DNA of 64,000 nucleotides, from the NCBI RefSeq assembly GCF_016741875.1, contig NZ_JAERRF010000002.1, positions 124,001-188,000 of the forward strand, written 5' to 3'. Of the stretch, positions 21,103 through 30,800 are shown in pieces. Position 1 is the first letter of the stretch; the number at the start of each line of letters is the position of its first letter. Source of the DNA: Streptomyces coffeae. GTDB taxonomy: Bacteria > Actinomycetota > Actinomycetes > Streptomycetales > Streptomycetaceae. A model generated the notes under the pieces. That model worked only from the letters and a program-made list of their open reading frames with translations, did not search any database and had not been told where the DNA came from. Made by a program: the position numbers and the translations under genes.

Positions 21103-21746
21103 TTGGCCACCTCGAGGTCGGGGACGACCTCGCGGAGCTGCTCCGCGGTGAGCGCGCCCGCGCGGAGCAGCACCGGCACCTTGCCGGTGACGTCGACGAT
21201 GGAGGACGGGACGGCGGCGGGGGTGGGCCCGCCGTCGAGGTAGACCGAGACGGAGTCGCCGAGCATCTCCTGGGCGGCGTCGCAGTCCTGCGGGGACGGA
21301 TGTCCGGTGAGGTTGGCGCTGGAGACCGCCATCGGACCGAAGTCGTTGAGCAGCTCGATGGCGACCGGGTGCAGCGGCATCCGGATCGCGACGGTGCCAC
21401 GGGTCTCCCCCAGGTCCCAGGTGAGCGACGGCTGGTGCCGGGCGACCAGGGTGAGCGCGCCGGGCCAGAAGGCGTCGACCAGCTCCCACGCCTGCTCGGA
21501 GAAGTCGGTGACCAGGCCGTGCAGGGTGTTCGGGGAGCCGACGAGGACGGGGGTGGGCATATTGCGGCCCCGGCCCTTGGCTTCCAGCAGATCGCCGACC
21601 GCCTCGGCGCTGAAGGCGTCCGCACCGATCCCGTAGACGGTGTCGGTGGGCAGCACGACCAGTTCGCCGCGGCGGACCGCGGACGCGGCCTCGCGCAGGC
21701 CGGTCTTGCGATCGGTGGCGTCCCCGCAGTCGTAGCGCCGTGCCAT
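21099..21746 (-). CDS. tsaC: L-threonylcarbamoyladenylate synthase
   Basis: The YrdC/Sua5 enzyme makes threonylcarbamoyl-AMP from threonine, bicarbonate and ATP for the t6A37 modification of ANN-decoding tRNAs. The 215-residue protein shows the N-terminal PTDTVYGIGADA signature, the MPTPVLVGS segment and the SSANLTGHPS loop. It has no Sua5 extension. It lies 46 bp after prmC in the conserved prfA-prmC-tsaC order, which groups translation functions, and its stop overlaps the likely start of the phosphatase-like gene. Confidence 0.95.
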   Translation of the reverse strand: MARRYDCGDATDRKTGLREAASAVRRGELVVLPTDTVYGIGADAFSAEAVGDLLEAKGRGRNMPTPVLVGSPNTLHGLVTDFSEQAWELVDAFWPGALTLVARHQPSLTWDLGETRGTVAIRMPLHPVAIELLNDFGPMAVSSANLTGHPSPQDCDAAQEMLGDSVSVYLDGGPTPAAVPSSIVDVTGKVPVLLRAGALTAEQLREVVPDLEVAN

Positions 21747-21792
21747 TAACGGACCTCCTCGTAACGGGCCAGGGTGGGGTGCGGTGCCGCCG

Positions 21793-22638
21793 TCACGGCA
21801 TGGCCTTCCGCGCGGTGGCGAACCGGGGCCGGTTGTTCAGGTCGGGGTGGTCGGCGGCGTCCGCCCAGCCACGCTCCTCCGTGAAGATCCATGGCACCTG
21901 GCCGCCCTGGGTGTCTGCGTGCTCGATGACCACAACCCCTCCCGGACGCAGCAGCCGGTGGGCCGTACGCTCCAGGCCGCGGATCACATCGAGGCCGTCC
22001 TCGCCGGAGAACAGCGCGAGCTGGGGGTCGTGGTCGCGGGCCTCCGGTGCGACGTACTCCCACTCGGTCAGCGGGATGTACGGCGGATTGCTGATGACGA
22101 GGTCCACCTGCCCGTCGAGCTCGGGCAGGGCCGTCAACGCGTCTCCGTGCTGGAGAACGACGCGGGACCCCTCGACGTTCTTGCGGGCCCACTGGAGGGC
22201 GCCCTCGTCCAGCTCCACGGCGTGCACCCGGGAACGCGGCACCTCCTGGGCGAGGGCGAGGGCGATGGCCCCGGAGCCGGTGCACAGGTCCACGATCAGC
22301 GGTTCGACGACGTCCATGGCCCGGACCGCGTCTATGGCCCAGCCGACCACCGACTCGGTCTCCGGGCGGGGCACGAACACGCCCGGCCCGACCTGGAGCT
22401 CCAGATAGCGGAAGAAGGCCCGGCCGGTGATGTGCTGGAGGGGCTCGCGGGCCTCGCGGCGGGCGACCGCCTCCCAGTAGCGGGCGTCGAAGTCGGCGTC
22501 GGCGACGCTGTGCAGCTCACCCCGCTTGACGCCGTGCACAAAGGCGGCGAGCTCCTCGGCATCGAAGCGCGGGGAGGGCACGCCCGCGTCGGCCAGCCGC
22601 TGGGTGGCCTGGGCCACCTCGGCGAGCAGCACGTTCAC
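21793..22638 (-). CDS. prmC: Release factor glutamine methyltransferase
   Basis: The enzyme methylates the glutamine of the GGQ motif in RF1 and RF2 using SAM. The 281-residue protein has an N-terminal helical domain and a Rossmann methyltransferase domain with the SAM motif DLCTGSGAIAL (from about residue 117). The catalytic NPPYIPL starts at Asn184. It follows prfA by 51 bp in the same direction, so the enzyme and its substrate are made from the same operon. Confidence 0.96.
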   Translation of the reverse strand: MNVLLAEVAQATQRLADAGVPSPRFDAEELAAFVHGVKRGELHSVADADFDARYWEAVARREAREPLQHITGRAFFRYLELQVGPGVFVPRPETESVVGWAIDAVRAMDVVEPLIVDLCTGSGAIALALAQEVPRSRVHAVELDEGALQWARKNVEGSRVVLQHGDALTALPELDGQVDLVISNPPYIPLTEWEYVAPEARDHDPQLALFSGEDGLDVIRGLERTAHRLLRPGGVVVIEHADTQGGQVPWIFTEERGWADAADHPDLNNRPRFATARKAMP

Positions 22639-22689
22639 TCAATTCCTCCAGCCGGTCCGGACAAGGGCACAGGGGTTCCCGGTGGGTGC

Positions 22690-23760
22690 TCAGCTCGCCG
22701 CGGCCAGCTTGGCGGCCGCGTCGGCGTCCACGCACGCCTGGATCACCGGGTCGAGTTCGCCGTCGAGCACCTGGTCCAAGTTGTACGCCTTGAAGCCGAC
22801 CCGGTGGTCCGAGATCCGGTTTTCCGGGAAGTTGTACGTACGGATGCGCTCGGAGCGGTCGACGGTGCGGACCTGGCTGCGGCGGGCGTCGGACGCCTCC
22901 TTCTCGGCCTCCTCCTGGGCCGCGGCCAGCAGCCGCGAGCGCAGGATGCGCAGCGCCTGCTCCTTGTTCTGGAGCTGGCTCTTCTCGTTCTGGCAGGAGA
23001 CGACGATGCCGGTGGGCAGGTGGGTGATGCGCACCGCGGAGTCGGTGGTGTTGACCGACTGGCCGCCGGGGCCGGAGGAGCGGTAGACGTCGATCCGCAG
23101 ATCGTTGGGGCCGATCTCGACCTCGACCTCCTCGGCCTCCGGGGTGACCAGCACTCCGGCGGCGGAGGTGTGGATACGGCCCTGCGACTCGGTGGCGGGC
23201 ACCCGCTGCACGCGGTGCACCCCGCCCTCGTACTTCAGCCGGGCCCATACGCCCTGGCCGGGCTCGGTCGTGCCCTTGGCCTTGACCGCGACCTGGACGT
23301 CCTTGTAGCCGCCGAGGTCGGACTCATTGGCCTCGAGGATCTCGGTCTTCCAGCCCACGCGCTCGGCGTAGCGCAGATACATCCGCAGCAGATCGCCCGC
23401 GAACAGGGCGGACTCCTCGCCGCCCTCGCCCGCCTTGACCTCCAGGATGACGTCCTTGTCGTCGCTGGGGTCGCGGGGCACCAGCAGCAGCCGGAGCCGC
23501 TCGGTGAGCTCCTCGCGCCGCAGCTCCAGTTCCTTCACCTCGTCGGCGAAGTCCGGGTCGTCCTGGGCGAGCTCCTGGGCCGTGCCGATGTCGTCGCCCG
23601 CCCGCTTCCAGTCGCGGTAGACGGCGAGGATCGGGGTCAGCTCGGCGTAGCGCTTGTTGAGCCGCATCGCCTCTCGCTGGTCGGCGTGGACCGCGGGGTC
23701 GGCGAGCCGCTTCTCGAGGTCGGCGTGTTCGCCGATGAGTTCCTCGACCGCCTCGAACAT
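22690..23760 (-). CDS. prfA: Peptide chain release factor 1
   Basis: RF1 ends translation at UAA and UAG. The 356-residue protein carries the codon-recognition tripeptide PAT (residues 188-190 in VPATESQGR) and the GGQ motif at 232-234 (SGPGGQSVN), which contacts the peptidyl-tRNA ester. PAT, not SPF, identifies it as RF1. It is the first gene of the prfA-prmC-tsaC group and follows rpmE after a strong terminator. Confidence 0.98.
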   Translation of the reverse strand: MFEAVEELIGEHADLEKRLADPAVHADQREAMRLNKRYAELTPILAVYRDWKRAGDDIGTAQELAQDDPDFADEVKELELRREELTERLRLLLVPRDPSDDKDVILEVKAGEGGEESALFAGDLLRMYLRYAERVGWKTEILEANESDLGGYKDVQVAVKAKGTTEPGQGVWARLKYEGGVHRVQRVPATESQGRIHTSAAGVLVTPEAEEVEVEIGPNDLRIDVYRSSGPGGQSVNTTDSAVRITHLPTGIVVSCQNEKSQLQNKEQALRILRSRLLAAAQEEAEKEASDARRSQVRTVDRSERIRTYNFPENRISDHRVGFKAYNLDQVLDGELDPVIQACVDADAAAKLAAAS

Positions 23761-23827
23761 CGGGGGCTCCCTGGGTGGTCTGCGTGGGCTTGCGGGAAAG
23801 AGCCGGGAAGGCCGTGTGACGACAAAA

Positions 23828-23871
23828 CGCCGGTCCGGTCGCCCCAGGAGAGGGGCGACCGAAGACCGGCG
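23828..23871 (-). terminator. rpmE rho-independent terminator
   Basis: An 8-bp outer stem (CGCCGGTC/GACCGGCG) continues into a 10-bp inner stem (CGGTCGCCCC/GGGGCGACCG) with a 6-base loop and a 2-base bulge. In minus-strand transcription the hairpin starts 13 bp after the rpmE stop and is followed by TTTT, giving the classic intrinsic form. It should separate rpmE from prfA. Confidence 0.88.
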
Positions 23872-23883
23872 CCGTACGGGTCG

Positions 23884-24108
23884 CTACTTCTTGGCGGACC
23901 CGGCGTTCTTGCCGAAGCGGGCCTCGAACCGCGCCACACGGCCACCGGTGTCGAGGATCTTCTGCTTGCCCGTGTAGAACGGGTGGCACTCGGAGCAGAT
24001 GTCGGCGCGGATGGTGCCGCCGCTCACGGTGCTACGGGTGGTGAAGGACGCGCCACAGGTGCAGCTGACCTGCGTCTCGACGTACTCCGGGTGGATGTCG
24101 CGCTTCAA
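23884..24108 (-). CDS. rpmE: 50S ribosomal protein L31, zinc-binding form
   Basis: The 74-residue protein keeps the C+ zinc ligands Cys16, Cys18, Cys38 and Cys41 (VSCTCG and ICSECHPF). This marks it as the zinc-containing paralogue and not the zinc-independent, Zur-repressed one. The end [17 protein letters not shown] segment is typical. It is flanked by hairpins on both sides and so is probably transcribed alone. Confidence 0.98.
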   Translation of the reverse strand: MKRDIHPEYVETQVSCTCGASFTTRSTVSGGTIRADICSECHPFYTGKQKILDTGGRVARFEARFGKNAGSAKK

Positions 24109-24217
24109 GGGATTCTCCTAGGTTCGGGAGGGTGCCGGGTCGACGGGCGGGTTGCCCGTCGTGAACCGGGACCGACGGTCCAGTCTGCCAGCACTGGCCG
24201 TATCCCCCAAAACCGGG

Positions 24218-24248
24218 GGTGGGGCCCGGATATTCCCGGGCCCCCACC
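24218..24248 (-). terminator. Terminator after the LCP gene
   Basis: GGTGGGGCCCGG pairs with CCGGGCCCCCACC, with one bulged base and a 6-base loop. It lies 29 bp beyond the LCP stop codon (24277) on the minus strand. No U-tract is present. Confidence 0.65.
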
Positions 24249-24276
24249 GCGCCGCGCGGGGCGGCGTGGACCCGCG

Positions 24277-25392
24277 TTACTTGACGACCTTGCCCGCGCT
24301 GGTGGCGTCGCCGGCCGAACCCTTGGTGGCGGACGCGGGGATCGGCCGGTCCTGCCGGAGGGCCCGCCACATCAGCCCGGACTTGCGCTCCATGGGCAGC
24401 ACCCGGTCGGGGTTCGCGGGGTCGTACTGGACGGGCAGCGTGGTCATCTTCATGTCGCCCGAACCGATGCCCTTGAGGCTCTTGGCGAAGCCCATCAGCT
24501 TGTTGACCGAGGCGAGCTCGGAGTCGGTGGTGAGGGCCTTGGTGGAGGTGTCCGCCAGGTCGTAGAGCTTCTTCGGGTTGCCGTACAGGTCGACCTGCTT
24601 GACCTGGTCCAGCAGCGCCTTGACGAACGCCTGCTGGAGCTTGATCCGGCCGAGGTCGCTGCCGTCGCCGACACCGTGCCGGGTCCGCACCAGGCCGAGG
24701 GACTGCTCTCCGTCGAGGTTGTGCGGGCCGGGCTCGAGGTCGAGGTGGCTCTGCTTGTCGTGGATCGGCGTGGTGGTGGTGATGTCGACCCCGCCGAGGT
24801 CGTTGATCAGCTGCTTGAACCCGGAGAAGTCGACTTCGAGGTAGTGATCCATGCGTATGTGGGTCAGGGACTCAACGGTCTTCACGGCACAGGCCGGGCC
24901 GCCGACCTCGTAGGCGCTGTTGAACATGGCCTGCCGCGCCTGGGGCGTCTCCTTGCCGTCCTTCACGCAGGAGGGGCGCTTGACCATGGTGTCCCGCGGG
25001 ATGCTGACCACGCTGGCCTTCTGGCGGCCCTGGTAGACGTGAACGATCATCGCGGTGTCGGAGCGCGAGGTGCCCTCGTCCTTGCCGTACTTGGCGTTCT
25101 TCCCGGCCCGGGAGTCGGAGCCGAGGACGAGGATGTCCATCGAGCCGTTGTCGACGTTCTTGGGGCGGTCGGAGCCCAGGGCGTTGTTGATGTCGACGCT
25201 GGTGAGATTGCCGTTGAGCCGGTAGTAGAGGTACCCGAGTCCGGCACCTCCGAGGACCAGCACGGCGGCCAGGGTCCATATCGTGTAGTGCACCGCGCGG
25301 CGGCGGGTGCTGGGCGGTTTGCGGCGGCTACCGGATCCACTCGTGCGGGGACGGCCCGGGTTCACCGGCTTTCCGCTGCTGTCGTCAGCCAT
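24277..25392 (-). CDS. LytR-CpsA-Psr (LCP) family cell-wall glycopolymer ligase
   Basis: LCP proteins attach teichoic acids or other glycopolymers from lipid carriers to peptidoglycan at the outer membrane face. From the ATG at 25392 (MADDSSGKPV, with a GAGGAGC ribosome-binding site) the product is 371 residues: a basic cytoplasmic N-terminus, one membrane helix at about 30-56, then the extracellular LCP domain. Family motifs include LVLGSDSRAG, VVSIPRDTMV and VRTRHGVGDGSDLGR with its arginines. The WecA-like transferase encoded 6 kb away could supply the lipid-linked substrate, though that link is only an inference. Confidence 0.94.
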   Translation of the reverse strand: MADDSSGKPVNPGRPRTSGSGSRRKPPSTRRRAVHYTIWTLAAVLVLGGAGLGYLYYRLNGNLTSVDINNALGSDRPKNVDNGSMDILVLGSDSRAGKNAKYGKDEGTSRSDTAMIVHVYQGRQKASVVSIPRDTMVKRPSCVKDGKETPQARQAMFNSAYEVGGPACAVKTVESLTHIRMDHYLEVDFSGFKQLINDLGGVDITTTTPIHDKQSHLDLEPGPHNLDGEQSLGLVRTRHGVGDGSDLGRIKLQQAFVKALLDQVKQVDLYGNPKKLYDLADTSTKALTTDSELASVNKLMGFAKSLKGIGSGDMKMTTLPVQYDPANPDRVLPMERKSGLMWRALRQDRPIPASATKGSAGDATSAGKVVK

Positions 25393-25722
25393 GTGCTCCT
25401 CAGTCCTCGTCCCCCGGCTACCCCCTGCCGTCACGGTCAGGCCTGGCGTCACGGTGTCGTCGGATGCGTGTGTCGACCAGACAGACGACAGGCCGAGGGT
25501 CAGGGTTGCACATGTTGTTTTCTGTGTTTTCGCTCGGCCAGCACCCGGAGCCGTTCGTCCGCTTCGTCCCTATTGCCGACCTGACCTGCGCTTTTACTCT
25601 CCATCGCGCCATCGCGGCCGGTCCGTGAGGATCTCGGCCACTGTGGTTCAGATCTCAACGACAACCTCGGCAACGATCGCGGCGGCGATCTCCGCGGCCT
25701 TCTCGATCACCCTCCCGACGGC
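25393..25722. other. LCP-rho intergenic region, no gene seen
   Basis: These 330 bp lie between the LCP start and the rho terminator. The part from 25440 to 25620 is relatively AT-rich, including ATGTTGTTTTCTGTG, and probably carries the LCP promoter. I saw no convincing coding frame or RNA gene. Confidence 0.4.
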
Positions 25723-25758
25723 GAAGGGGCCTCCCCGCCGTGGCGGGAAGGCCCCTTC
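25723..25758 (-). terminator. rho terminator hairpin
   Basis: GAAGGGGCCTCCCCGCC pairs with GGCGGGAAGGCCCCTTC, a 17-bp stem with one mismatch and a 2-base spacer. It lies 16 bp beyond the rho stop codon in the direction of transcription. It is the strongest hairpin in this part of the window. Confidence 0.8.
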
Positions 25759-25773
25759 TGGGAGCGTGCCGGA

Positions 25774-27930
25774 TCAGTCGCCGTTGCCCGGGGTGGGCGT
25801 GGTCTTGGCGATCTGCATCAGGAACTCGGCGTTGGACTTGGTCTGCTTCATCTTGTCCAGCAGCAGCTCGATGGCCTGCTGCGAGTCCAGCGCGTGCAGC
25901 ACCCGGCGGAGCTTCCAGACGATGTTCAGCTCCTCCGGCGCCAGCAGGATCTCTTCCTTGCGGGTGCTGGACGGGTCGACGTCCACCGCCGGGAAGATGC
26001 GCTTGTCGGCGAGCTTCCGGTCGAGCTTGAGCTCCATGTTGCCGGTGCCCTTGAACTCCTCGAAGATCACCTCGTCCATCCGCGAGCCGGTCTCGACCAG
26101 CGCGGTGGCCAGGATGGTCAGCGAGCCGCCGTCCTCGATGTTGCGCGCGGCGCCGAAGAACTTCTTCGGCGGGTAGAGCGCGGTGGAGTCGACACCACCG
26201 GAGAGGATGCGGCCGGAGGCGGGCGCCGCCAGGTTGTACGCACGGCCCAGACGCGTGATCGAGTCCAGCAGCACCACCACGTCATGACCCAGCTCGACCA
26301 GGCGCTTGGCCCGCTCGATCGCCAGCTCGGCGACGGTGGTGTGGTCCTCGGCCGGGCGGTCGAAGGTCGAGGAGATGACCTCGCCCTTGACCGACCGCTG
26401 CATGTCGGTGACCTCTTCCGGCCGCTCGTCGACGAGGACGACCATCAGATGGCACTCGGGGCTGTTGCGGGTGATCGCGTTGGCGATCGCCTGCATGATC
26501 ATGGTCTTGCCGGTCTTCGGCGGGGCCACGATCAGACCGCGCTGGCCCTTGCCGATCGGCGCGACCAGGTCGATGATCCGGGTCGTCAGCCCGCTGGCCT
26601 CGGTCTCCAGCCGCAGCCGGTCCTGCGGGTAAAGCGGCGTCAGCTTGCCGAACTCCGGCCGCCCGCGCCCGGTTTCGGGCGCCATGCCGTTGACCGAGTC
26701 CAGCCGGACCAGCGCGTTGAACTTCTCGCGGCGCTCGCCCTCGCGCGGCTGACGGACCGCACCGGTGACGTGATCGCCCTTGCGCAGACCGTTCTTGCGC
26801 ACCTGGGCGAGCGAGACGTACACGTCGTTCGGGCCCGGGAGGTAACCGGAGGTCCGGATGAACGCGTAGTTGTCGAGGATGTCGAGGATGCCCGCGACCG
26901 GGATCAGCACATCGTCCTCGGACACCTGCGGCTCGTTGCCGAAGTCGTCGCGGCCACGGCGGCCACGGCGGTCGCGGTAACGGCCGCGGCGCCCGCGGCG
27001 CCCGCCGTCGAAGTCGTCGTCGGCGTCATCGGCGGCGGCGCGCTGCTGGCCCTGGCCACGTCCGTCGCGCTGCTGGCGGCCGCCGCCCTGCTGGCCGTCG
27101 TCGCCCTTGCCGCCGCGGCGGTCACGCTGGCCGCCGCGCTCCCGGCGGTCGCCCTTCTGGCCGCGCTCCTGGCGGTCCTGACGGTCCGCAGCGGCCTTGC
27201 CGCCCTTGCCCTCGGCGGTGTCCACGGCGGCCTCGGCCTTCGCGTCCGCCTTGGTCTCGGTCCGGGCGCCGGCCGCGGTGTCGGTCCGGGTCTCCGCCTT
27301 GGTCTCGACGGCGGTGGCCGTGGCCCCCTGCTCGGGGCTCGCGGCGGGCGCGGTCGCGCGACGACGGCGGCGCTCACCGGCGGGCTGCTCGTCGGCTGCG
27401 GGCTCGCCCGGCTGGCCGGGGATCTCGATCTGCTGCTGCGCCACGGCCTTCTCGGCCTTGTCGCTGTCGCTCTTCTCCGCCTTGGCGGCCTTGTCCGCCT
27501 TTTCCGCCTTCTCGGCCTTGGCCGCCTTCGCGGTCTTCTCCTGCTTGCCCTCGTCGGCGCTGTCATCGCCGGTACGGACCCGGGAGGTGGTACGGCGCTT
27601 GGCCTTGGTCACCCCCTCGCCGGAGGCGGTCTCGGAGCCCTGGGCTCCGCCGGAGCCCGCGGCCTGCTTCTCCTTGATGACCTCGATCAGCTGGCTCTTG
27701 CGCATCCGCGCGGTGCCCTTGATGCCGAGGCTCGAGGCGAGCTGCTGGAGCTCGGCCAGGACCATGGCGTCAAGGCCGGTGCCCGAGCGGCGTCGCCGCG
27801 GGGCAGTGCCAGTGGCAGCACCGGTGGCAGGCGCGGCGGGAGCGTCCGTAGCGGGCGCGGCGGCATTGCCGACACTGCTGTCGGAGGTGCCTGAGGCGTT
27901 CACGCCCATCAGATCGGTGGTGTCGCTCAC
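25774..27930 (-). CDS. rho: Transcription termination factor Rho with long N-terminal insert
   Basis: The RNA-dependent helicase ends transcription. At 718 residues it is about 300 longer than E. coli Rho. Order: short Ala/Pro-rich leader; Rho N domain ([17 protein letters not shown]); a Lys/Ala/Glu repeat segment; an Arg/Gly/Asp-rich RGG-like tract ending before [13 protein letters not shown]; then the RNA-binding cold-shock domain ([16 protein letters not shown]) and the ATPase core with P-loop VAPPKTGKT near residue 470. The low-complexity insert is typical of actinobacteria and may promote condensation or bind structured RNA. The GTG start at 27930 has an AAGGA ribosome-binding site. It follows thrB after a 400-bp gap. 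Confidence 0.97.
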   Translation of the reverse strand: MSDTTDLMGVNASGTSDSSVGNAAAPATDAPAAPATGAATGTAPRRRRSGTGLDAMVLAELQQLASSLGIKGTARMRKSQLIEVIKEKQAAGSGGAQGSETASGEGVTKAKRRTTSRVRTGDDSADEGKQEKTAKAAKAEKAEKADKAAKAEKSDSDKAEKAVAQQQIEIPGQPGEPAADEQPAGERRRRRATAPAASPEQGATATAVETKAETRTDTAAGARTETKADAKAEAAVDTAEGKGGKAAADRQDRQERGQKGDRRERGGQRDRRGGKGDDGQQGGGRQQRDGRGQGQQRAAADDADDDFDGGRRGRRGRYRDRRGRRGRDDFGNEPQVSEDDVLIPVAGILDILDNYAFIRTSGYLPGPNDVYVSLAQVRKNGLRKGDHVTGAVRQPREGERREKFNALVRLDSVNGMAPETGRGRPEFGKLTPLYPQDRLRLETEASGLTTRIIDLVAPIGKGQRGLIVAPPKTGKTMIMQAIANAITRNSPECHLMVVLVDERPEEVTDMQRSVKGEVISSTFDRPAEDHTTVAELAIERAKRLVELGHDVVVLLDSITRLGRAYNLAAPASGRILSGGVDSTALYPPKKFFGAARNIEDGGSLTILATALVETGSRMDEVIFEEFKGTGNMELKLDRKLADKRIFPAVDVDPSSTRKEEILLAPEELNIVWKLRRVLHALDSQQAIELLLDKMKQTKSNAEFLMQIAKTTPTPGNGD

Positions 27931-28333
27931 GAAGGGTCCTTCCCTGGAGCGGGCGTCGGCCTGTCTGGCTCGGCGACCGGTTGTGCTGTCCGGCTGTGGT
28001 CCTTCCGTTACGGACCGGGCCGGGGCGGTGGTCCGCCGGGTACGGCGGAGAGATCAATTCATGGTTCCGGCGAGACGGAAGACTTTCCTCGGCTCCATCA
28101 CGCCGATTCCGGAGCGTGCTCGATACTGCTCAGGCAGGCTGCTCAGGCAGTGCTGGGAGGCTCCCGGAAGAAGGGTGGTCCCGGATGGGGACACTGAGCA
28201 CCTCGCCTCCGAGTACATCCAAGAGGCATCCAGTGCAGACTTGAGGTTAACACTACCGGATCCAACAAATATTCCCCCTCTCCAAGACCGGCAATCGAGT
28301 TTTCCCAGCGCCCGGGCCGTTCCGGGCGTGGAG
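27931..28333 (-). promoter_or_regulatory. Long rho leader region, no gene seen
   Basis: This 403-bp stretch between thrB and rho has no convincing coding frame. Around 28240-28275 it becomes AT-rich and contains GTTAACACT, a likely promoter area, which would give rho a leader of nearly 300 bases. Rho genes are often autoregulated through such leaders. That is inference; no attenuator structure was resolved. Confidence 0.4.
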
Positions 28334-29248
28334 TCAGCTGAGCGGCAGAACGCTCGCCCCCCCGGCGTCGAGAGCCAGCCGGTTGGCCGCCCATCCCTCA
28401 CCCGCCAGTCGTGCGACCTTGTCGGCCGCACCGTCCTCGACCAGCGCGAGCACCGTGGGGCCCGCACCGGAGATAACCGCAGGGACGCCGTCCGCGCGCA
28501 GTCGGTTCACCAGGCCCACGCTCTCGGGCATCGCCGGAGTGCGGTATTCCTGGTGCAGCCGGTCCTCCGTGGCCGCGAGCAGCAGCTCGGGACGCCTGGT
28601 CAGGGCCTCCACGAGCAGGGCCGCCCGCCCCGCGTTGACCGCCGCGTCCACATGCGGAACGGTGCGCGGCAGCAGTCCGCGGGCGGTCTCCGTGAGCACC
28701 GGGCTGCCCGGGACGAAGACCACCGGAACGATGGAATCGGCTGGGTCCATCCTGATCGCCCGCGCGGCTCCCGCGTCCGTCCAGGCGAGGGTGAAGCCGC
28801 CGAGCAGACACGCGGCGACATTGTCGGGGTGGCCCTCGATCTCGGTGGCCAGTTCCAGCAGCGCCGCGTCGTCGAGCTTTTCGGCGCCGCCTATCGTCAC
28901 CGCCCGCGCGGCGACGATCCCGGCGCAGATGGCGGCGGAGGAGGACCCCAGACCCCGGCCGTGCGGAATCCGGTTGGCACACACCACCTCAAGACCCCGC
29001 GGCTGCCCGCCCAGCAGGTCGAACGCGGTGCGCAGGGACCGTACGAGCAGATGACTCTCGTCGCGCGGCAGGGTCTGTGCGCCTTCGCCCGCGATGTCGA
29101 CGTGCAGACCGGAGTCGGCCACCCGGACCACCACGTCGTCGTAGAGCCCCAGGGCCAGACCGAGGGCGTCGAAGCCGGGGCCGAGATTGGCACTCGAGGC
29201 GGGGACGCGCACTCGGACGGCGGCGGCGCGGAACGCTGGACCGGCCAT
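28334..29248 (-). CDS. thrB: Homoserine kinase
   Basis: The GHMP-family kinase phosphorylates homoserine, the step before threonine synthase. The 304-residue protein has the family substrate motif PASSANLGPGFDALG near residue 16 and the ATP-binding glycine loop PHGRGLGSSSAA. The C-terminal third contains ISGAGPTVLAL. It is the last gene of the hom-thrC-thrB set but is separated from thrC by 359 bp that include a hairpin, so it may have its own promoter. Confidence 0.96.
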   Translation of the reverse strand: MAGPAFRAAAVRVRVPASSANLGPGFDALGLALGLYDDVVVRVADSGLHVDIAGEGAQTLPRDESHLLVRSLRTAFDLLGGQPRGLEVVCANRIPHGRGLGSSSAAICAGIVAARAVTIGGAEKLDDAALLELATEIEGHPDNVAACLLGGFTLAWTDAGAARAIRMDPADSIVPVVFVPGSPVLTETARGLLPRTVPHVDAAVNAGRAALLVEALTRRPELLLAATEDRLHQEYRTPAMPESVGLVNRLRADGVPAVISGAGPTVLALVEDGAADKVARLAGEGWAANRLALDAGGASVLPLS

Positions 29249-29607
29249 CGCTCGATGACTCTCCTTGTGATTGCGTGAGATTGCTCGAAGAGGTACGGAA
29301 AACCGCGGGGGTTGTCACGCGAAGTACGGCGACGCCGCGCAGAGGTGAGTGCTCTGCGTCGGGGCGGATTCAGTACAGCCTATCGAAGGAAGGTTCTGTG
29401 GCGACATAGGGCGCACGGGAGGCGCACGATGCGTGTCGCGCCCCCTGCCATCGTCCGGGACCACTCTACTGGAGCGTTCCGCGCGCCCTCTTCGCTCCCG
29501 TGCATCTCCTCCACTCCTTGAGTGGATCTTGAGAAAACCGCCGGTCGGAGCGGGGCGGGCGGCAGGACCGGAACGGGCCGGGATCCGGTGGATCCCGGCC
29601 CGCGGCG
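29249..29607 (-). other. thrC-thrB intergenic region
   Basis: This 359-bp gap contains the thrC hairpin (29574-29602) and otherwise shows no convincing gene. The zone 29360-29420 includes CAGCCTATCG and could hold a thrB promoter. Nothing stronger can be said from the sequence alone. Confidence 0.4.
29574..29602 (-). terminator. Hairpin after thrC
   Basis: Perfect 13-bp arms (CGGGCCGGGATCC with GGATCCCGGCCCG) enclose three bases, five bases beyond the thrC stop codon. In minus-strand sense it should terminate or attenuate read-through from thrC into thrB. Confidence 0.75.
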
Positions 29608-30726
29608 TCAGACCAGTCCGAGCCGAACGGCCGCCGCGTCCGCGTCCACCGGGACCACAACCGGCTGGGGCGCGCCCGCGACCGCCCAGTCCGGGTCCTT
29701 GAGCCCGTTGCCCGTCACCGTGCACACGATGCGCTGGCCCGGGTCGACCAGACCCTGCTCGGCCGCCTTCAGCAGCCCCGCCACGCTGGCCGCGGAGGCC
29801 GGCTCCACGAAGACGCCCTCCTGGGAAGCGAGCAGCCGGTAGGCGGCGAGGATCTGACGGTCGGTCACCTCGTCGATGAGGCCGCCCGACTCGTCCCGCG
29901 CCTGCTCGGCGAAGCTCCAGGAGGCGGGGTTGCCGATACGGATCGCGGTGGCGATGGTGCTGGGCTCGCGGACCGGCTCACCGCGCACGATCGGCGCCGC
30001 GCCGGACGCCTGGAAGCCCCACATCCGGGGGGTGCGGGTGGACCGGGGCTCCTGGCCCCCGAACGGCGCCGCGTACTCCTTGTAGCCCTTCCAGTAGGCC
30101 GTGATGTTGCCCGCGTTGCCCACCGGGAGCACATGGATGTCGGGCGCGTCGCCGAGCATGTCCACGATTTCGAAGGCCGCGGTCTTCTGCCCCTCGATAC
30201 GGGCCGGGTTGACCGAATTGACCAGCGCCACCGGGTACTTCTCGGACAGTCCGCGCGCCAGCGTCAGACAGTCGTCGAAGTTCCCGTCGACCTGGAGGAT
30301 CTTCGCGCCGTGCACCAGGGCCTGGCCCATCTTGCCCAGCGCGATCTTCCCCTGCGGGACCAGCACCGCGCAGACCATCCCGGCCCGCACCGCGTAGGCC
30401 GCGGCCGAGGCCGAGGTGTTGCCGGTGGACGCGCAGATGACGGCCTTGGCACCGGCCTCCTTGGCCGCGCTGATGGCCATTGTCATCCCGCGGTCCTTGA
30501 AGGACCCGGTGGGGTTGGCGCCCTCGACTTTGAGATGGACGTCACAGCCGGTGCGCTCGGAGAGCACCTGCGCGGGCACGAGCGGGGTGCCGCCCTCGCG
30601 GAGGGTGACGACGGGCGTCGTCCCGCTGACCGGGAGACGGTCGCGGTACTCCTCGATGATGCCCCGCCAGCCGTGCCACCGGCGGGTGCCGGACATGCGC
30701 GCCCCGGCGTCGGCGATTGCGTTCAT
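29608..30726 (-). CDS. thrC: Threonine synthase
   Basis: The PLP enzyme converts O-phosphohomoserine to threonine. The 372-residue protein has the PLP lysine at Lys77 ([11 protein letters not shown]), the phosphate-binding loop VGNAGNIT, and the [14 protein letters not shown] segment. It is the short bacterial class. It starts 74 bp after hom in the same direction, consistent with a hom-thrC operon. Confidence 0.97.
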   Translation of the reverse strand: MNAIADAGARMSGTRRWHGWRGIIEEYRDRLPVSGTTPVVTLREGGTPLVPAQVLSERTGCDVHLKVEGANPTGSFKDRGMTMAISAAKEAGAKAVICASTGNTSASAAAYAVRAGMVCAVLVPQGKIALGKMGQALVHGAKILQVDGNFDDCLTLARGLSEKYPVALVNSVNPARIEGQKTAAFEIVDMLGDAPDIHVLPVGNAGNITAYWKGYKEYAAPFGGQEPRSTRTPRMWGFQASGAAPIVRGEPVREPSTIATAIRIGNPASWSFAEQARDESGGLIDEVTDRQILAAYRLLASQEGVFVEPASAASVAGLLKAAEQGLVDPGQRIVCTVTGNGLKDPDWAVAGAPQPVVVPVDADAAAVRLGLV

Positions 30727-30800
30727 TTCTTCCTTACTCCCCTGCTACTCCCGGCCCCGCTGCTGTGCGGTACGCCCGCGTCCCACGCTCCACCCGCTCT

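Noticed and set aside
21784..25584. Plus-strand open frame of 1266 codons opposite prmC, prfA, rpmE and the LCP gene
   Set aside because: It runs antisense through four recognised genes, is Gly/Arg/Val/Asp-rich without domains, and is a product of high third-position GC on the other strand.
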